64,000 nucleotides of DNA from Escallonia rubra (GCA_033065855.1 JAVXUO010002055.1:1-64000), one strand, 5' to 3'; counted from the first letter of the stretch, positions 10,288 to 22,829 are shown. The notes: a model not told the origin generated them from the sequence alone. Numbers and translations are program-made.

Positions 10288-10917
10288 CAGGGGCGGATCC
10301 AGAAAGTCTAATCGCGGGGGGCCAAAAAGTAAAAAATAAATAAATAAATAATGGCTCACTTAAAAGAATTTTAAAAAGTTCAAGTTTACATAAAACATGA
10401 CAAATCAGAAGCATAATGTAATTAGCATCACTATATACAAAAAAACCTGCCCAATTTGACTACTAATTATAAAATTTTACTATTCAAAATGATTTATTTA
10501 ACTTGGTAAGATTAGTAATAATAAATTACTAAACTTACACGAAAGAATTTACTAATGTTATTATCAATTGTATGAGTACGGTAGTAACATATAAGTTAAC
10601 ATACGTATAAAAATTTAAACTCAAAAAAAAAAAAAGGAACTAATCTTGACCTAGTCTTTTCTTTCTTTTTTTGTAATATGAAATTTTAAAATTTAGAAGA
10701 GTGAAGATCGAACAAGAAAATGAAAAGAACAAATATATGATGACCGGTTGCACAAACAGTAAACAATACAACAAAATAAAATCATAATTAATTATTATAA
10801 CGGCATTTTTGCAATTTATTTAAATATATTTATGAACTATCTATATATCAAAAAGAAAATTTCCCAAAAAAGGGGGAAGCCATGGCCCCCACCGGTCAGG
10901 TGGGTGGTCCGCCCCTG
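10288..10917. mobile_element. Non-autonomous hAT-like element, 630 bp, 8-bp TSD
   Basis: It begins CAGGGGCGGATCC and ends GGTCCGCCCCTG, which are inverted copies. It is flanked on both sides by the identical 8-bp direct repeat TTTATTGC (10280-10287 and 10918-10925), the target size of hAT elements. The interior is AT-rich and non-coding. Related elements in this window start at 54901 and 48104. Confidence 0.85.
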
Positions 10918-10925
10918 TTTATTGC

Positions 10926-11096
10926 TGCTACCACCACACCACTTTTACTATCACCACCGGCACCAGTACTACTGCCACAGACACCACCACGACTGCCATT
11001 TTTGCCACTACTACTAACGACCACCACTACTGCACCACTATCACCGTTGCCACCTCCATCACCACCCACCACTGTCGCAGCCGCCATTGCCACCGC
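10926..11096. repeat. CCACCA-rich low-complexity stretch
   Basis: Degenerate ACCACCACT and GCCACC triplet-like repeats fill the gap between the hAT-like element and the next CACTA terminus. Frames here are repeat translations. Confidence 0.6.
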
Positions 11097-13208
11097 CACT
11101 ACAAGAAAAATGACTTTTAGCGACAGACTTTTCCATCACTAAAAGTCCAATTTCCGTCGATAAAGCTTTTAGCGACGGATTGTCCGTCGCTAAAAGTTCG
11201 TTGCGAATAAACCCATTGCTAAAAGATTAACGACGGAAAATGGTTATCCGTCGGTGAAAATCTACTTTTACCGACGAAAAATAAATACTTTTAGCGACGG
11301 AACATTCCGTCAGTGAAAGTATTTTTCAATTTTTGTAATTTCTGCAACAAATTATAAAATGGACTTTTAGCGCTAAAAGTTCATCACTAAACATTCTTTG
11401 CTGTGAAAATTCGTCGCTATATGTCCATGGCTTAAAATACTTATGGTGACATAATTTCATCGCTAAAGTCCACCAGCAAAATTAAAAATAGGCTGTTTTC
11501 AATTTTTTTTATCTTTTAAAAAATCAAACTTGTTTCCTGTAATTAAATTCACACGAACAATAAAATCAACTAATCCATCAACAATTAAACCTAATACTAA
11601 CTTTTAATAAATATAATAGATCATATCCTACATATTCCGAAATAAAATTACAAGTTTCGTCGAAACGAAAATTATTTTGAAACACCTCGACTAGAGGTTC
11701 CACGAAATGCTATGAAGATCACTTTACATACATAAATGGCAAACTCTCTCTCTTTCTCGTGCTCTTGATAACAGCACTAAGAGGACCACACAACACAGAG
11801 CTCTTTGAACTGCTACAAACCCCACGACCTGCTCATCCAATCAAAAACACCATCATTAACCTAATTGGTACCAAAACTTAATTTTCTAATTTGAGAAGAA
11901 AACCTATAATGCCAATAACCAAACAAGCTCAATAATTAAACAACCTCCCAAGAATTGGAACCCCTAACAGTACATTTCAACCTCTCAAAATAGCTAAATA
12001 ACCAAACAAGCTCAAGATCTATGCATCTTTTAGGTCAAGCAAGAATATATTGAAAAACAAAAATATAGATTTATGCAGAGTAAATTGATGCACGATGCAC
12101 CTTGAATTTGCAGGATCATCAAACCAACTGATTTCCTGGTGCACAACCTTCTGGAATGACAATCAATGAATTTGTTGTATCAATTTACCACCCGCAATTC
12201 CATGAGACTACTTGTATCAATGCAAATGCAAGCTTTTCCACCCTCTCCCAAAACACAATTCCACCACTGTCCTACATACGCATCCATGTGCAGTTCAAGC
12301 ACTCTAAATGAAAAGGAAATAGAAAATGCAAATCAAGTCAAGTGAACCAACACAAAGATCATTATGCACTATGATGTTCAATGTACACGGAGCACCCAAA
12401 TAATGTTCAACAAGATTAAGTAAGGGCCAAGACATTCAGGTATTAATGTATCTTGAACATTGTGATGAAACTGTTTTAACAATCCCCACTTTCAAGCCAC
12501 ATAAATTAGAGAAGCCAATGGTGCTCGTCCAAGATGGTACAATGATGAGGCATATATGCATACTAAAAACCTTAGAACCACCAAGTGGCAAATTATATAA
12601 GTAGCAAAAAGAGGAGCAAAATACCATTTGATGGCGAAATGACAAAAGGGTTGGCCGATAGAGTCATCGTCGGCAGAGAGATGTTGACCGTTGCCGATGG
12701 AGTCTTGGCCGGTCATTCTTCGCCGTCTATGCCTCTCCGTCATCGGTCTTCTCTCGGATCTGGAACAGAAGGACGAAACTTCTTCTGGCGATCTTCTATC
12801 GACAAACTTGATTCGAGGGAGAGAGAGCCCCTATGTTGCCGTCCAATTGTCGCCCGTTGGCAAGAGAAAGATGCGAGAGTGAACGTGAGAGAGCCGGCGA
12901 TGGAGAGCCTAAAGGCCAGAGGGAGACAGAGGCAGTAAAACCAAGTGGCCGACTTGGGAGGTGGAGGTGGGATGGCGTGGGAGGTGGGCAGGGAAGCTGA
13001 GTCTGAGTGGGGGAGAGAGAAAGATCGAGAGAAGGAGGAGAAGGGGAAAAGAAAGCGACCGGAAGAAAGAACAAAGGTTAGGGTTTTTTGCTTTTAATCA
13101 CATTTAGCGACGGATTCTAGCCGGTCGCTAAAAGTCAGTCGCTAAAATTACTTTAAATTTTTAGAAAAAAGAGAAATTTTCAAAAAATAATATTTAGCGA
13201 CGGAAAGA
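11097..13208. mobile_element. Decayed non-autonomous CACTA element
   Basis: The left terminus CACTACAAGAAAAA starts at 11097. TTTAGCGACGGA-type subterminal repeats of the same style as the 1-7397 element follow (11118-11310). The same motif reappears at 13105-13207, but no TAGTG terminus follows, so the right end has been lost or replaced. No transposase domain is present. A GC-rich block at 12640-13060 shares words such as GATCTGGAACAGAAG with the CACTA at 15276-17803. Confidence 0.7.
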
Positions 13209-13214
13209 TGTAAA

Positions 13215-13259
13215 AGCCGGTACACTGTGTACTTGACGGTTCACCAAAGTGTACCGGCT
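13215..13259. repeat. Perfect 12-bp inverted repeat with 21-nt loop
   Basis: AGCCGGTACACT (13215-13226) pairs exactly with AGTGTACCGGCT (13248-13259). It lies directly at the broken right edge of the CACTA relative. Function unknown. Confidence 0.6.
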
Positions 13260-15272
13260 GATAGGGATAATTTTGTTTGCTCATTAGTTTCTCTGGTGCT
13301 GGTGGTTAGGATTGCATCTCATTCTTTTTGTGTAGCATTTCCTCCAGCCCTACACCCTCAGACCTTTTATAAACAGCCTCAGGCACTCGCTAACACAATG
13401 AAAAATCCCCTAGAGGCTGCAATTATTACTTCATACACTTGTTCCGGATTCTTCCTACATCATGGATTCATCTAAATTGACAACTAGGCAATCCAAATAA
13501 AAAAGAAAGTCTTTTCAACTTGTCTAGTTAGAATAGAATAAATCCCTTCTCAGCAATCAAATTCTAGTCCTTGGATAGTAAAAAACCAGATCTCCAGTGC
13601 TCAATTGACAAAAAAAATTTGATGTAACTTCTTTCTCAAAACAGCAGACCAAAGTTTATGTCATCTTCGCTAGGATTGAACTAGTAGGTCAGCCCCAGAT
13701 GTTGAGTTCATATAAATAATTAGGGTTTGTTCATATTTGAGTAAAAACCATAAAAAATAAATAAAAACATGTGGAGGCCTATTATGGGCATGATGAGGTG
13801 TCTAACACATTTTCGTCATATAAACCAACCTCGAATCTGAATCTAGGGTTCTATAGATTAGATGGCTTACTTGGTGATTTAGAGTCAATTTTAGGGTTTT
13901 CTTGTTTTCCAAGTCAATTATTTTAAAAAAATTAGATGACGACTCCAAAGACTAAATTTTTAAGTTGCATGTCATCAAGATATTATTGGTAGTTTCTTCT
14001 ATAATCAACTCTGCAAGTGAACTTACAAGAGAAGAAAGTGGAGCACGATTTCACAAGGAAGCCCGAACAAGTAAATGGAAAGGAATCAAGATTGATTTTT
14101 TTACTGTAGCATCGAAATTACACTTCCACTGAAGCTCAAAAAGGTAATTTGAACCCAAATGCAAGACATATCAGAATGAAAGTTTGTAAGAGATTATACT
14201 AAGCATAAGCAAAAATTCACGAGCAAGGTTGTCAAAAGTACGTCTACTAGCGAATTTCACAAACCTGTTTAGTAGTGCCAAAATGTCTGAAAGAAGATAT
14301 TGATAGCGCTTACAAAGTTATTGGAAATCGATGTAGTAATCTTGTGATTATCCCTTTCCCACTTGTTGTCAACATTTGAATGTAGTATTCTTGTGATTAT
14401 CACTTTCCCATTCCTCGGACCATGGACCAAAGACCAAAAGCATCCATGGTTTGCCTTCCTTCGAAGTAGGCACAAATATAGCACCAGGTGAAAAACTTCC
14501 ACAATTTATGTCACTTAAGAAAGCTTTGACAAATCCCAAGGTGTGGGAGAATGGCAGAGGCCTTGAGGGATAACTTCCATTTTGCTGGTTCTAATCCTCA
14601 CACCAACGGGACATATAAATTTCCGTTCTAACCATGGCACCCAAAAAAAAAGGAAGCTTTGAAGGGTACAAGATCAGTAAGGGAAATTAATGGCATAATG
14701 AGTCACTTGTGTAGGGTGGGCAAACTAAATTGAGCCTTTGTATATTTTGATAGCGGGGTGGAAAGCGGAATGACAAACGTGTTGTATAGACCAAATATGG
14801 TCAGAATAGCCTTAGAAATGGAATGAACACATCGAAACAAAGTACGAAATAATCTCAAATGTCCAAGAACCAACCAAAAGAGGTCAAAAGTGAAAGAAAA
14901 AAAAAACCCGACACAAACGGACGAACCGGGCAAGTTGGATCAGAGGAGTGGGCGAGCAGAGTGAGACCGCGATAGGGCATGAAGTAGAACGTAGCGCTCG
15001 CGTGGTATTCTGGAGGAAACGGCTGATTGTGCGTGAAAGTGGATAAAAGGCTAAGCTAACGCGGTATACATGAGGGCTCGTGTATAGTCATCTGGCAGTG
15101 AGCTTTGGATAGTTTGCTTGGAAATCGGGCACAAAAGCTCTGACGTTATGATCAGAATCGTAGATTGATGGTTGGTGAGGGAAGCATCAGGAAAAAAGAA
15201 AAAAAAATGAAGAGGAATTAGGGTTTTTTGGCTGGCAATGCTTGGAGGGATTGATTGAAAGTATCCTGCAGC
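13260..15272. other. Spacer with an unidentified minus-strand coding-like remnant
   Basis: Mostly AT-rich and featureless. On the minus strand between about 14640 and 14395 one frame reads through a plausible peptide including FSPGAIFVPTSKEGKPW and LLVFGPW. It is then interrupted, and a duplicated segment containing GATTATCAC follows at 14337 and 14394. I do not recognise the family; it looks like a degraded gene or element fragment. Confidence 0.3.
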
Positions 15273-15275
15273 AAA

Positions 15276-17803
15276 CACTACAAGAAAACCAGCTTATGCC
15301 TATGGTACAGTACCGTAGGTATAGGTGCCATGTCCCGTAGGCATAGCCTATCCCTACGCTACTATACCGTAGGCATAAGTGGCGATGCCCTAGATCTATG
15401 CCTACGGGGTTGAAGGTTATCCCTACGGTTATACCGTAGCCTATATACCTATGCCGAATTCGTATTAACCCACTTATAGCGACAGTTTTTGTAGGATTAG
15501 CCTACGGTATAACCGTAGGAATAAGTTTTATTTTTTAATGCTATGCCTACGGGCAATACCGTAGGGATATGCTTACCCTATAGGTACCTTAGGGATTAAG
15601 ATATGCCTACGGTTTTTTTATTTTTGAAGCCTTTCTCTACGGTTTAAACCGTAGGGATTAATGTCAAAAAATAGCACCCAAACCTATACCTACAGTTTAT
15701 ACCGTAGGTATATGTTCTCTTCTCCTTTTTTCTTTTTTTCAATGCTGAAATTTTTTCTGGGCACACTTGCATATCCCACACTATACATATACTGCACACA
15801 GCACACACACTCACGAACAACCCTTCCCTTCTCCTTGCACACACTCAAACACAGCCATGGCAGCCCCTCTATGGCTGTCCTCACTCTCTCTCCTTCTCTC
15901 ATACACTCACATGAACCCACATATATTTACACTCACATATACACCCATTACCTGTACACATCCCACCATTTTTTGCCAACCCACAACACCACCATAAACC
16001 TATACACCATGAAATATCCAACATATGCACACACCCACTACTGCCTCACGGCAGCTTATTTACTTCCTTTTCCCAAGTTTCTTTTCTCTCTTGCTTTTAC
16101 ACTCACCCCTTCACCTCATCGAAGAAACATTACACTGCATAGCCACACCCATTTGATAACCAGCACTAACATAGATGTCCTCTCTTCTCTCACAATGCAC
16201 AGGATAAACACACATATACATTTACTCAAACACATACATGCTGCCTCACTACTGTCTCCATCTCTCTCATAATCCGCACATGTTACCTTCACAGCAACCC
16301 AATCACTACACACCCTCTCTCACGGCACACACTACACATAGAACCCACACACTGGTTGCCCACGGCAGCCTCTCCTTCGCACCTGCACCCATCATTATAA
16401 CTCACACATAAACTCATCAACACACATTGCCCACACTTCTTCACGACAACCATGGTTGCCTACCTTCACGACAACATGGCTGTCGTTGCACCCCCTTCGC
16501 GGCAACAACCCGGTCTTTCCCTTATCCCTTCACGGCATACACCATTTCACACTCTCATTGCATCCCCCCTATACACAACACCCACATACACGTCTACACC
16601 GTACACACATATATACAAACGCACACACACAGTATTTCACAAACACATATATCCAATCCAATCCAACGAATATACCCAATCAACCATGTCTATGTAAACC
16701 ATCAATTCCAATCCAACGAATAAGTTAAAATAAACTAAGAGAATTGAAATGCGTAAGTATAACCCTATTAATTCCAAACGTATAACTCTAATAAGAATCA
16801 CCATCTCTAGTGGCAGGAATTAAAAATACAAACAGAGAGAGAAAGAGAGAGGGCGAGAGGGATAAGAACCTAAGAAATGAAGTTGTTGCAATCTGAAAAT
16901 GCGTACCTAAATCGCCGGTCACGGCCGTCGCCTACAGTGGGTTCTTGGCCGGTGGAGTCCTCGCCTCGCCGTCATCACTCGCCGGTCACTGATCCTTCCA
17001 GATCTGAACAGAAGAAGACGTCATTGCCGGTCCACTCGCCGTCTCCTTCCACGGCTCCACTCCGGCCACTCATTCCAGATCTGAGCTCTTCTCAACAGAG
17101 ATAGTCGACTGGAGGTGCACTATTGCCACACCAGTCGTCAACGAGTTGTCGCCGCCGGAGTCCTCGCCTCGCCGTCGACACTCGTTGATCAGTCTGCCCG
17201 TCACTGCTTCTTCTAAGGTCACCGTTCATCAACGCGTCGTCACCGGGGAGGGTCATTGGCCAGTGGAGTTCTCGCCTCACCGGTCACTGCTTCTTCTTCG
17301 ATTGTTGTTCCAGATCTGAATTTGAAGACGGCCTCGGACCTCGGTAGTCGAGTCCACCGGTAAAGTCCTCCCCTCGTTGTCTTGTTCATTCCAGATCTGA
17401 GCTGAGCTCTGCCAAAAAGAGTCAACTCGAGGAGCCCCTGCCGTGTCTGTGTGTTTGTGTGTCTCTGTCGCCCGTCGCCGGTGAGTGCTGCGGTCTGCCT
17501 GTCTGGGAGTGGGTGAGAGTATTTGGCATTTGGCATTTGGCATTTGGCAACTGGCAACTGGGCAAGTCGCAGAGAGAGAGACCCCTGTTCCGACGGTAAG
17601 CAGCCGATGGCTTTGTCTGCGAGATTCACCCGCCTGATTGTCTACCCAATTCCCACGGTAAGCACCGTCGTGACTGCTCTTCCAAACTTAAGCAGCACGA
17701 ATAGCCACGGTGCAATATTAACCGTAGGCATACATAACTTGTACCTACGGTTCCTTTTATACCGTAGGCCTTCTTGTCACCATAGGGCAGTTTTGGTATA
17801 GTG
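15276..17803. mobile_element. Non-autonomous CACTA element, 2,528 bp, AAA TSD
   Basis: The left terminus is CACTACAAGAAAACCAGC at 15276. The right terminus read inwards is CACTATACCAAAACTGCC from 17803, an imperfect match. AAA flanks both ends (15273-15275 and 17804-17806), the 3-bp target size of CACTA elements. The subterminal motif is CCTACGGTA/TACCGTAGG, repeated in both orientations at 15300-15720 and 17700-17770. It therefore belongs to a different family from the CGACGGA elements. The interior is an AC-rich, CACACACTCACA-like stretch (15780-16690) followed by GC-rich DNA (16900-17600). No transposase is encoded. Confidence 0.85.
15300..15720. repeat. CCTACGGTA subterminal repeats
   Basis: More than ten copies of CCTACGG or CCGTAGG, often paired as CCTACGGTATAACCGTAGG palindromes. 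The mirror block lies at 17700-17770. They are likely binding sites of the cognate TNPA protein. Confidence 0.8.
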
Positions 17804-18022
17804 AAATGTGTAGTGCTCAAAAACTTCTAGGATTTGGCGGAAGGAAAGGTCACGGGAAATGACTCATAATACCAAGCGTTAAAGTGTTCGTGAAAAGAGC
17901 ATCACAAGCCTCGATAAAAAATTTCAAAATACGTTGCGCATAAGTTTGTGCGGAATCTACATGTGGATCCCCCTATGGCATGAGCAGGCTCATCGGATCC
18001 ACCAGAAATCAACTCCCGCAAA

Positions 18023-19957
18023 CAGTGGGGGAACCAGGATTTCATCTCAGGGGGGGCTAAAAATATTAGCATTCCAACAGGGAAAAATTAAAGGATATAT
18101 GTTCAAATTCACCAAGCATTTGCAGCAATGGATAATATCTTACGACGCTACAGCAGCATATTATGATATTCAAAACTTAGTTGGAGGCAGCGGGGACGGG
18201 GACTAGATTTCAGAACTTATGATGCCATAGTATATGTGAATGATTATATCATTTAACATGTCTAAAGGAAATTAACTACAAATATAACACATGTAAATGA
18301 TGCTGATTTTAGAGTCTTTAACAGGACGTTAAAGTATATTTTGGAGGCTTTTATCATAGATCCCAGGCATAATCGATTAAGCAGCCCAATTTCGGAAGTA
18401 TATTGACTTCTAAATTATTCCTCCAATTTCCTCTAAAACAAAGTCAACATTTTCCCTTTGACAACCCAAATGTTTCACTTGGAAAGGACTCAAATCAATG
18501 ATTGTTTCAAACTAAATACTTAAAAATCTGCTTGGCTATCGATTATTGCAGAAATAAAGTGGAAGTACAGAGGTATAAAGCCAAAGCCCCTTAGAATCTA
18601 TCAAGCAAAACTATACACCACCAAGTAACAACCTAGCTACTAAGGGAACAACAAAAGAATATATGCACACCAAGCTTGCTCCTCCAACCGGCACATAGAG
18701 ATCTGAAAGAGTAAAGAACTCTCATCATTGCATCATTATATCTAGTTCGCATCAACCTCACCTAGATCTGGCACAGTACCTCCACCAATCTTCTACATAT
18801 GAGCAAAACAGAAAAAAAATGTTGAGCAAAAGTTTAGAGAATATTTTATTATAAGTATCAATCCATCAATTATCAATCAAATAACCTAGTTAATTACAAA
18901 TATTTTATTCTTTTACTTTTTCAGTCATGTTTTATTATCGCGTTAACCTAATTAACCTAATTTTAACCCACCATTTAACTAAATTACATATCCGACATCT
19001 CAATCCAATTGGGTCCCATCCTCCATCAACCATCTCAATTCTCAAATGCTCAATGCACATTTAACAACCTATAATCAGTAATTAATAATCTCAATTTTCA
19101 AATGCACAATTAACACAACCTAAAATTATCAATCAAATAATCAATGCTCAAATGGGATAAAAATTCAATTGGGTCACATCCTCCATCAATAATCTCAAAT
19201 CTCAAGTGCTCAATGCACGATTAACAGCCATAAAGCATCAATTAATAATCTAAATTATCAAATTTACAACTAACAACCTAAAATTGTTAATCAAATAATC
19301 AATTCTCAGTAGCAAAAGAAATTGTTCAAAATGCAAACTGACCTCATTCCTTAGAAATCAGAACGGCGTCGTTGTCGCAATGTCGCTGGCGGTGGGTTCT
19401 TTGCCGTGACCACCGGTGACTGAGGCTCAGCCGCTCAGGAGTCAGATCTGCTTGAATTTCACTATTTCAGGCGCCGTGACCGCCGACCGGTGAGGTTCGT
19501 CACTTCCTCGGTTGGTCCGCCGGCTCGTAGATCTAAGCTAGATTTGGCCGGAGTTGGGGTGGGGACTTGCGGACTGGGGAGGGCCTTCGCGCTTTGGAAT
19601 CGGGGTCGTGAGGCCGTCCGTGACTCGTCCGTGAGACCAGGGGTTCCCTTTGAGACATTGACGGCGACCGGCGTTACCGATGAGGCGAGGAGCCGAATAA
19701 CCGATGACCGGTGGCCCATGGCCGTGGGCGGTGCCGCGGTGACTGAGAGAGTGAGAGGTGACTCCGGTGAGAGTTCAACCGTCAACGGCGAGTCGGCGAC
19801 GACGGGAAGTCGGGAACTGAGTGAGACTGAGAGAGCCGAGAGGAGGAGAGAGAGAGAGAATCGCGAGTGAAAAAAAACACTATATATAATTTATTTATTT
19901 TTTCAAAATCTGAGGGGGTGCTATAGCCCCCCCTCGTCCAAGTGTAGTTCCGCCCGG
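18023..19957. mobile_element. Probable hAT-like element of the CAGTGGCGGA family
   Basis: The left edge CAGTGGGGGAACCAGG and the right-edge inverse (CCGGGCGGAACTA) resemble the termini of the hAT-like elements at 10288 and 54901. Each is followed inward by a run of G residues. The 8-bp flanks do not match, so the boundaries are uncertain. The interior has AT-rich DNA with a block at 18990-19320 that is the reverse complement of part of the CACTA interior near 2260-2420. GC-rich DNA follows at 19370-19860. No transposase. Confidence 0.5.
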
Positions 19958-19959
19958 CA

Positions 19960-21869
19960 CGTTCCCTAGGAATGATGCAGACCACCTTTTTCCAGCCGTA
20001 TCCCAAGAATGGGATCCTCGGATCTTCCGACTACCTTAAATTATGAGGCAGCTTTCCAGCACGAACAGGCCATGCCAGCTTCTGTTGAGTTTTATATTGC
20101 ATGTGCGACACCCAGATTCAACGTGTGATGTATAGAGTACATGACATATATAGGTGTGTCTACCAAATCGGTGCGGTGACAGAAACTTCTATTGCACCGT
20201 TTGATTTCCATGAAAAAAAAGAACTTTAATGACACCATGGTAGATATTAGATGGTTGTCAAACTTATGTTATCAATTAATGTAAACATACATTTGTAGAG
20301 CAGTGCTAGTTTTCAAATTTCAACGAAGAGTTGACACAAATAGATTTATGTATTTAAGCACATATTTTAGTATTTCAAAATACTTGGCTCCCAATATGTC
20401 GTTATTTGAAAAAATTAAAAAATTTACATTACTGTTGTTTGTAATTGTGTTGGAACTTCGCAAGGCATCTGAAAAAGCAGGGCAGGGTAGCTTAACAATC
20501 TAGCCAACTTTGTGACCGTTGAGTCTCTACTCTGACATGATAAATTGGACGACATAGCTTTTTCTTTCTAAACTGAGAAAGCAAAGCCCAGAAAGGCTTT
20601 TACAGAGGCGAGTAGTGCCACTGAGCATTCCTAGTCACACGGGAAGAGAGGTCAAAAAACTGTAGCAATCATTTTGTTCAAATGATTTCTGTCACTAGTG
20701 AAAGCCGCGGAGGAGGTCGCCCATGACTTCCAGGACACCGTAAAAACTAACTGTAGAGTTCCTCATCATGTCATCCCAAGTAGGGATTGATCCTTGAGGG
20801 AGGTTAGCATCTTTTGTTAAAGATGTTAAAGAGATAAAGAAGAGGCAAAAGAGGCAGCAAGGTTAGCAATTCTGGAAGCTACACTGCAAGTCTCTTGCTT
20901 TAGAATATGCCAGGGCTGAAAAATGACGGAAGAAAAAGGTCGCGCAAACTTCACTTCACCTCCTAAAAGTGCTAAGAAAAAGAAAGGTGATAAAACCAAG
21001 AAACTGCAGGTAAAATATCTTGCTCTGCGAGAGGTGGAGAAGCTTACTGAGTCGCAGATAGAGTTGCAAAGTATAGTTAACCGTCTTGGAAAAAATCTAC
21101 TAGCCAGAAACGATTTTTAAAGTCGCCATCTTATTTAATTTAGGAAATAGAGAAAACAAGAAAATTTCTAGAAATGACTCTAAAGTACACAAAAGGACAA
21201 CAATATATCGAGACATGGAGAAAGGGTTCGGTGACTAAGTTACGCAGCCACGCCCTTTCAGTCTCTACTTCATTTCGATTGATTTTTTACCTTAACATGT
21301 AGCATGTAAAGCATGAAATAATTAACCCTGAGTTACTTTTAATATTTTTGGCTTGAACATGGCATCTGGGATCGAATTGCCTATGCATCTGGTCGGACGA
21401 GCCGGAATCAAAACCGTCATAGTTCGACTCTCGTCCTACAAGAAGTAATCTACATTTCGAGCCTAGACATAAACTAAGAAATGTAAAAGAATATTTTTTG
21501 TATTTTCAAATAAAAATGCAACTACGAGATTGGGAAACAATCTAGATGACTTCCTAAGCTAGAAAACTATTAAAAATTACCTCTTAAAGTTGCTTGCTTT
21601 AAAGATTCGGGATGCTCTCCCAATGATCCACAATACAACGACAAAATATGGACAAGGAGGAGACTTCATGCCTCCACTTGTTGCAGTCAACTAATATGGA
21701 CAAGGAGGAGTCTTATTGGATGAACATTGGTCACTGTTAATGAGGGTGTAAAGAGCAGTTGCCCCTTCGACCTTTCAAAAAGATCAAACTAAACAACGAC
21801 TCTAGGTTTTGTTTTATATCTTAGCACAGTTTACAAGAGCAATAATCAATGTGGAACTATTTGTTGTTA
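19960..21869. other. Spacer with a repeated dioxygenase-upstream segment
   Basis: No recognisable gene. Position 20657-20733 is a near copy of 26060-26131, upstream of the intact dioxygenase gene. A 65-codon Lys-rich frame at 20923-21120 has no recognised domain. Confidence 0.4.
20657..20733 (+). repeat. Second copy of the dioxygenase 5' flanking segment
   Basis: The block runs from AAACTGTAGCAATCATTTTG to GGTCGCCC. It repeats at 26066-26128 with a handful of differences, in the same orientation. It may be a promoter remnant of a lost third gene copy or a small dispersed repeat. Confidence 0.55.
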
Positions 21870-22815
21870 TAGGGGTGCAACTTGGGTGAGTTCAGTCAGG
21901 TTTCTACCAAACTCAAGCAAACTCACCCAACTCAATCTAACCCAAGAAAAATTTTAAATTGATTGGGCTGGTTTGGGTTGGGTTGATTAGGTAAGTTGGG
22001 TATGAAAAGGTTGATGAAAGAAAACATTTTAAAAGATAATGATAATAAAGTGATGGTTGATAATGACAGTGGTGGTGGCCGGTGGTGCGAACGGCGGCCG
22101 CTGGTGGTGATAGGCAGCGACCGGCAACTGTCGAAGGTTGCGACCAACTACAGTCGGCAGGGCCTGGCTGGCAATACTGGCAGCGAAGAGCAGCCAGTGG
22201 AAGTGGTTAAGGCCGACCATCAACGGTGGCAGGCAGTGGCTACGAGAGCGTGGTGGCTGGCTGGCAGCAAATGCCGAAAGTTGGTGGCTTTCGATAGCTG
22301 TGGCCAGCAGCCCACTGTGTAGGCTACAAGCCACAGTGAAGGCAACAGCTAGCGGTGAAGGTGGCAGACAGTGAAGACGATAGCCCATGACGGAGGCAAT
22401 GGCCGGGAAGTTATTGAAAGATGGCGGTGTAAGCAGCGGAGGTAGCCTGTGGCTGTAATAGGCAATGACTGCCATCTGCAACAGCATTCAGCCCCGCCAA
22501 GATCTCTTCATTAATTGGGGGAAGAATGCGCCCGAATTGAATTTTTGAGGAACAGATAACGGTGACATGTGGCAACGGATGACGGAGCGACGACAAATGG
22601 TGGTGGCTGGTGGTCGTTCTTATTTGTAGACTTTACCAACAAAAGAAGAATCTTTACATAAATAGTTTCTAATACCCAATGCAACATAACCCACTATCAT
22701 ATTGAATTAACCCATCGAACCCATTGTTAACTAAGTGGGTTAGGTTGGGTTGGGTTGGGTTAGGATAAAAGTCAACATTTTCCTGCGATGGGTTGGTTAA
22801 ACACGTAAATGACTC
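21870..22815. mobile_element. Truncated hAT element (TAGGGGTGCAA family)
   Basis: It begins TAGGGGTGCAACTTGGG, the same terminus as the complete element at 59373. GGGTTGGGTT/AACCCAACCC subterminal repeats occur at both sides (21890-22000 and 22680-22800). The expected right terminus TTGCACCCCTA was not found, so the right end is lost. The GC-rich interior (22060-22480) lacks a credible gene. Confidence 0.55.
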
Positions 22816-22829
22816 AATTTGTTTCCCTG

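Noticed and set aside
15661-16272. 203-codon open frame rich in His, Thr and Leu
   Set aside because: It is a translation of the AC-rich repeat stretch inside a non-autonomous CACTA element. No domain, and overlapping frames are equally open.
19490-19870. 126-codon Arg-rich frame
   Set aside because: It lies in the GC-rich block of a hAT-like element, ends in a GAGAGA microsatellite, and no domain was recognised.
18015-19965. 8-bp target duplication for the hAT-like element
   Set aside because: The flanks do not match at any tested offset, so the element is reported with low boundary confidence and no TSD is claimed.
20923-21120. 65-codon Lys-rich frame as a host gene
   Set aside because: Low complexity, no promoter or splice evidence, no recognisable family.
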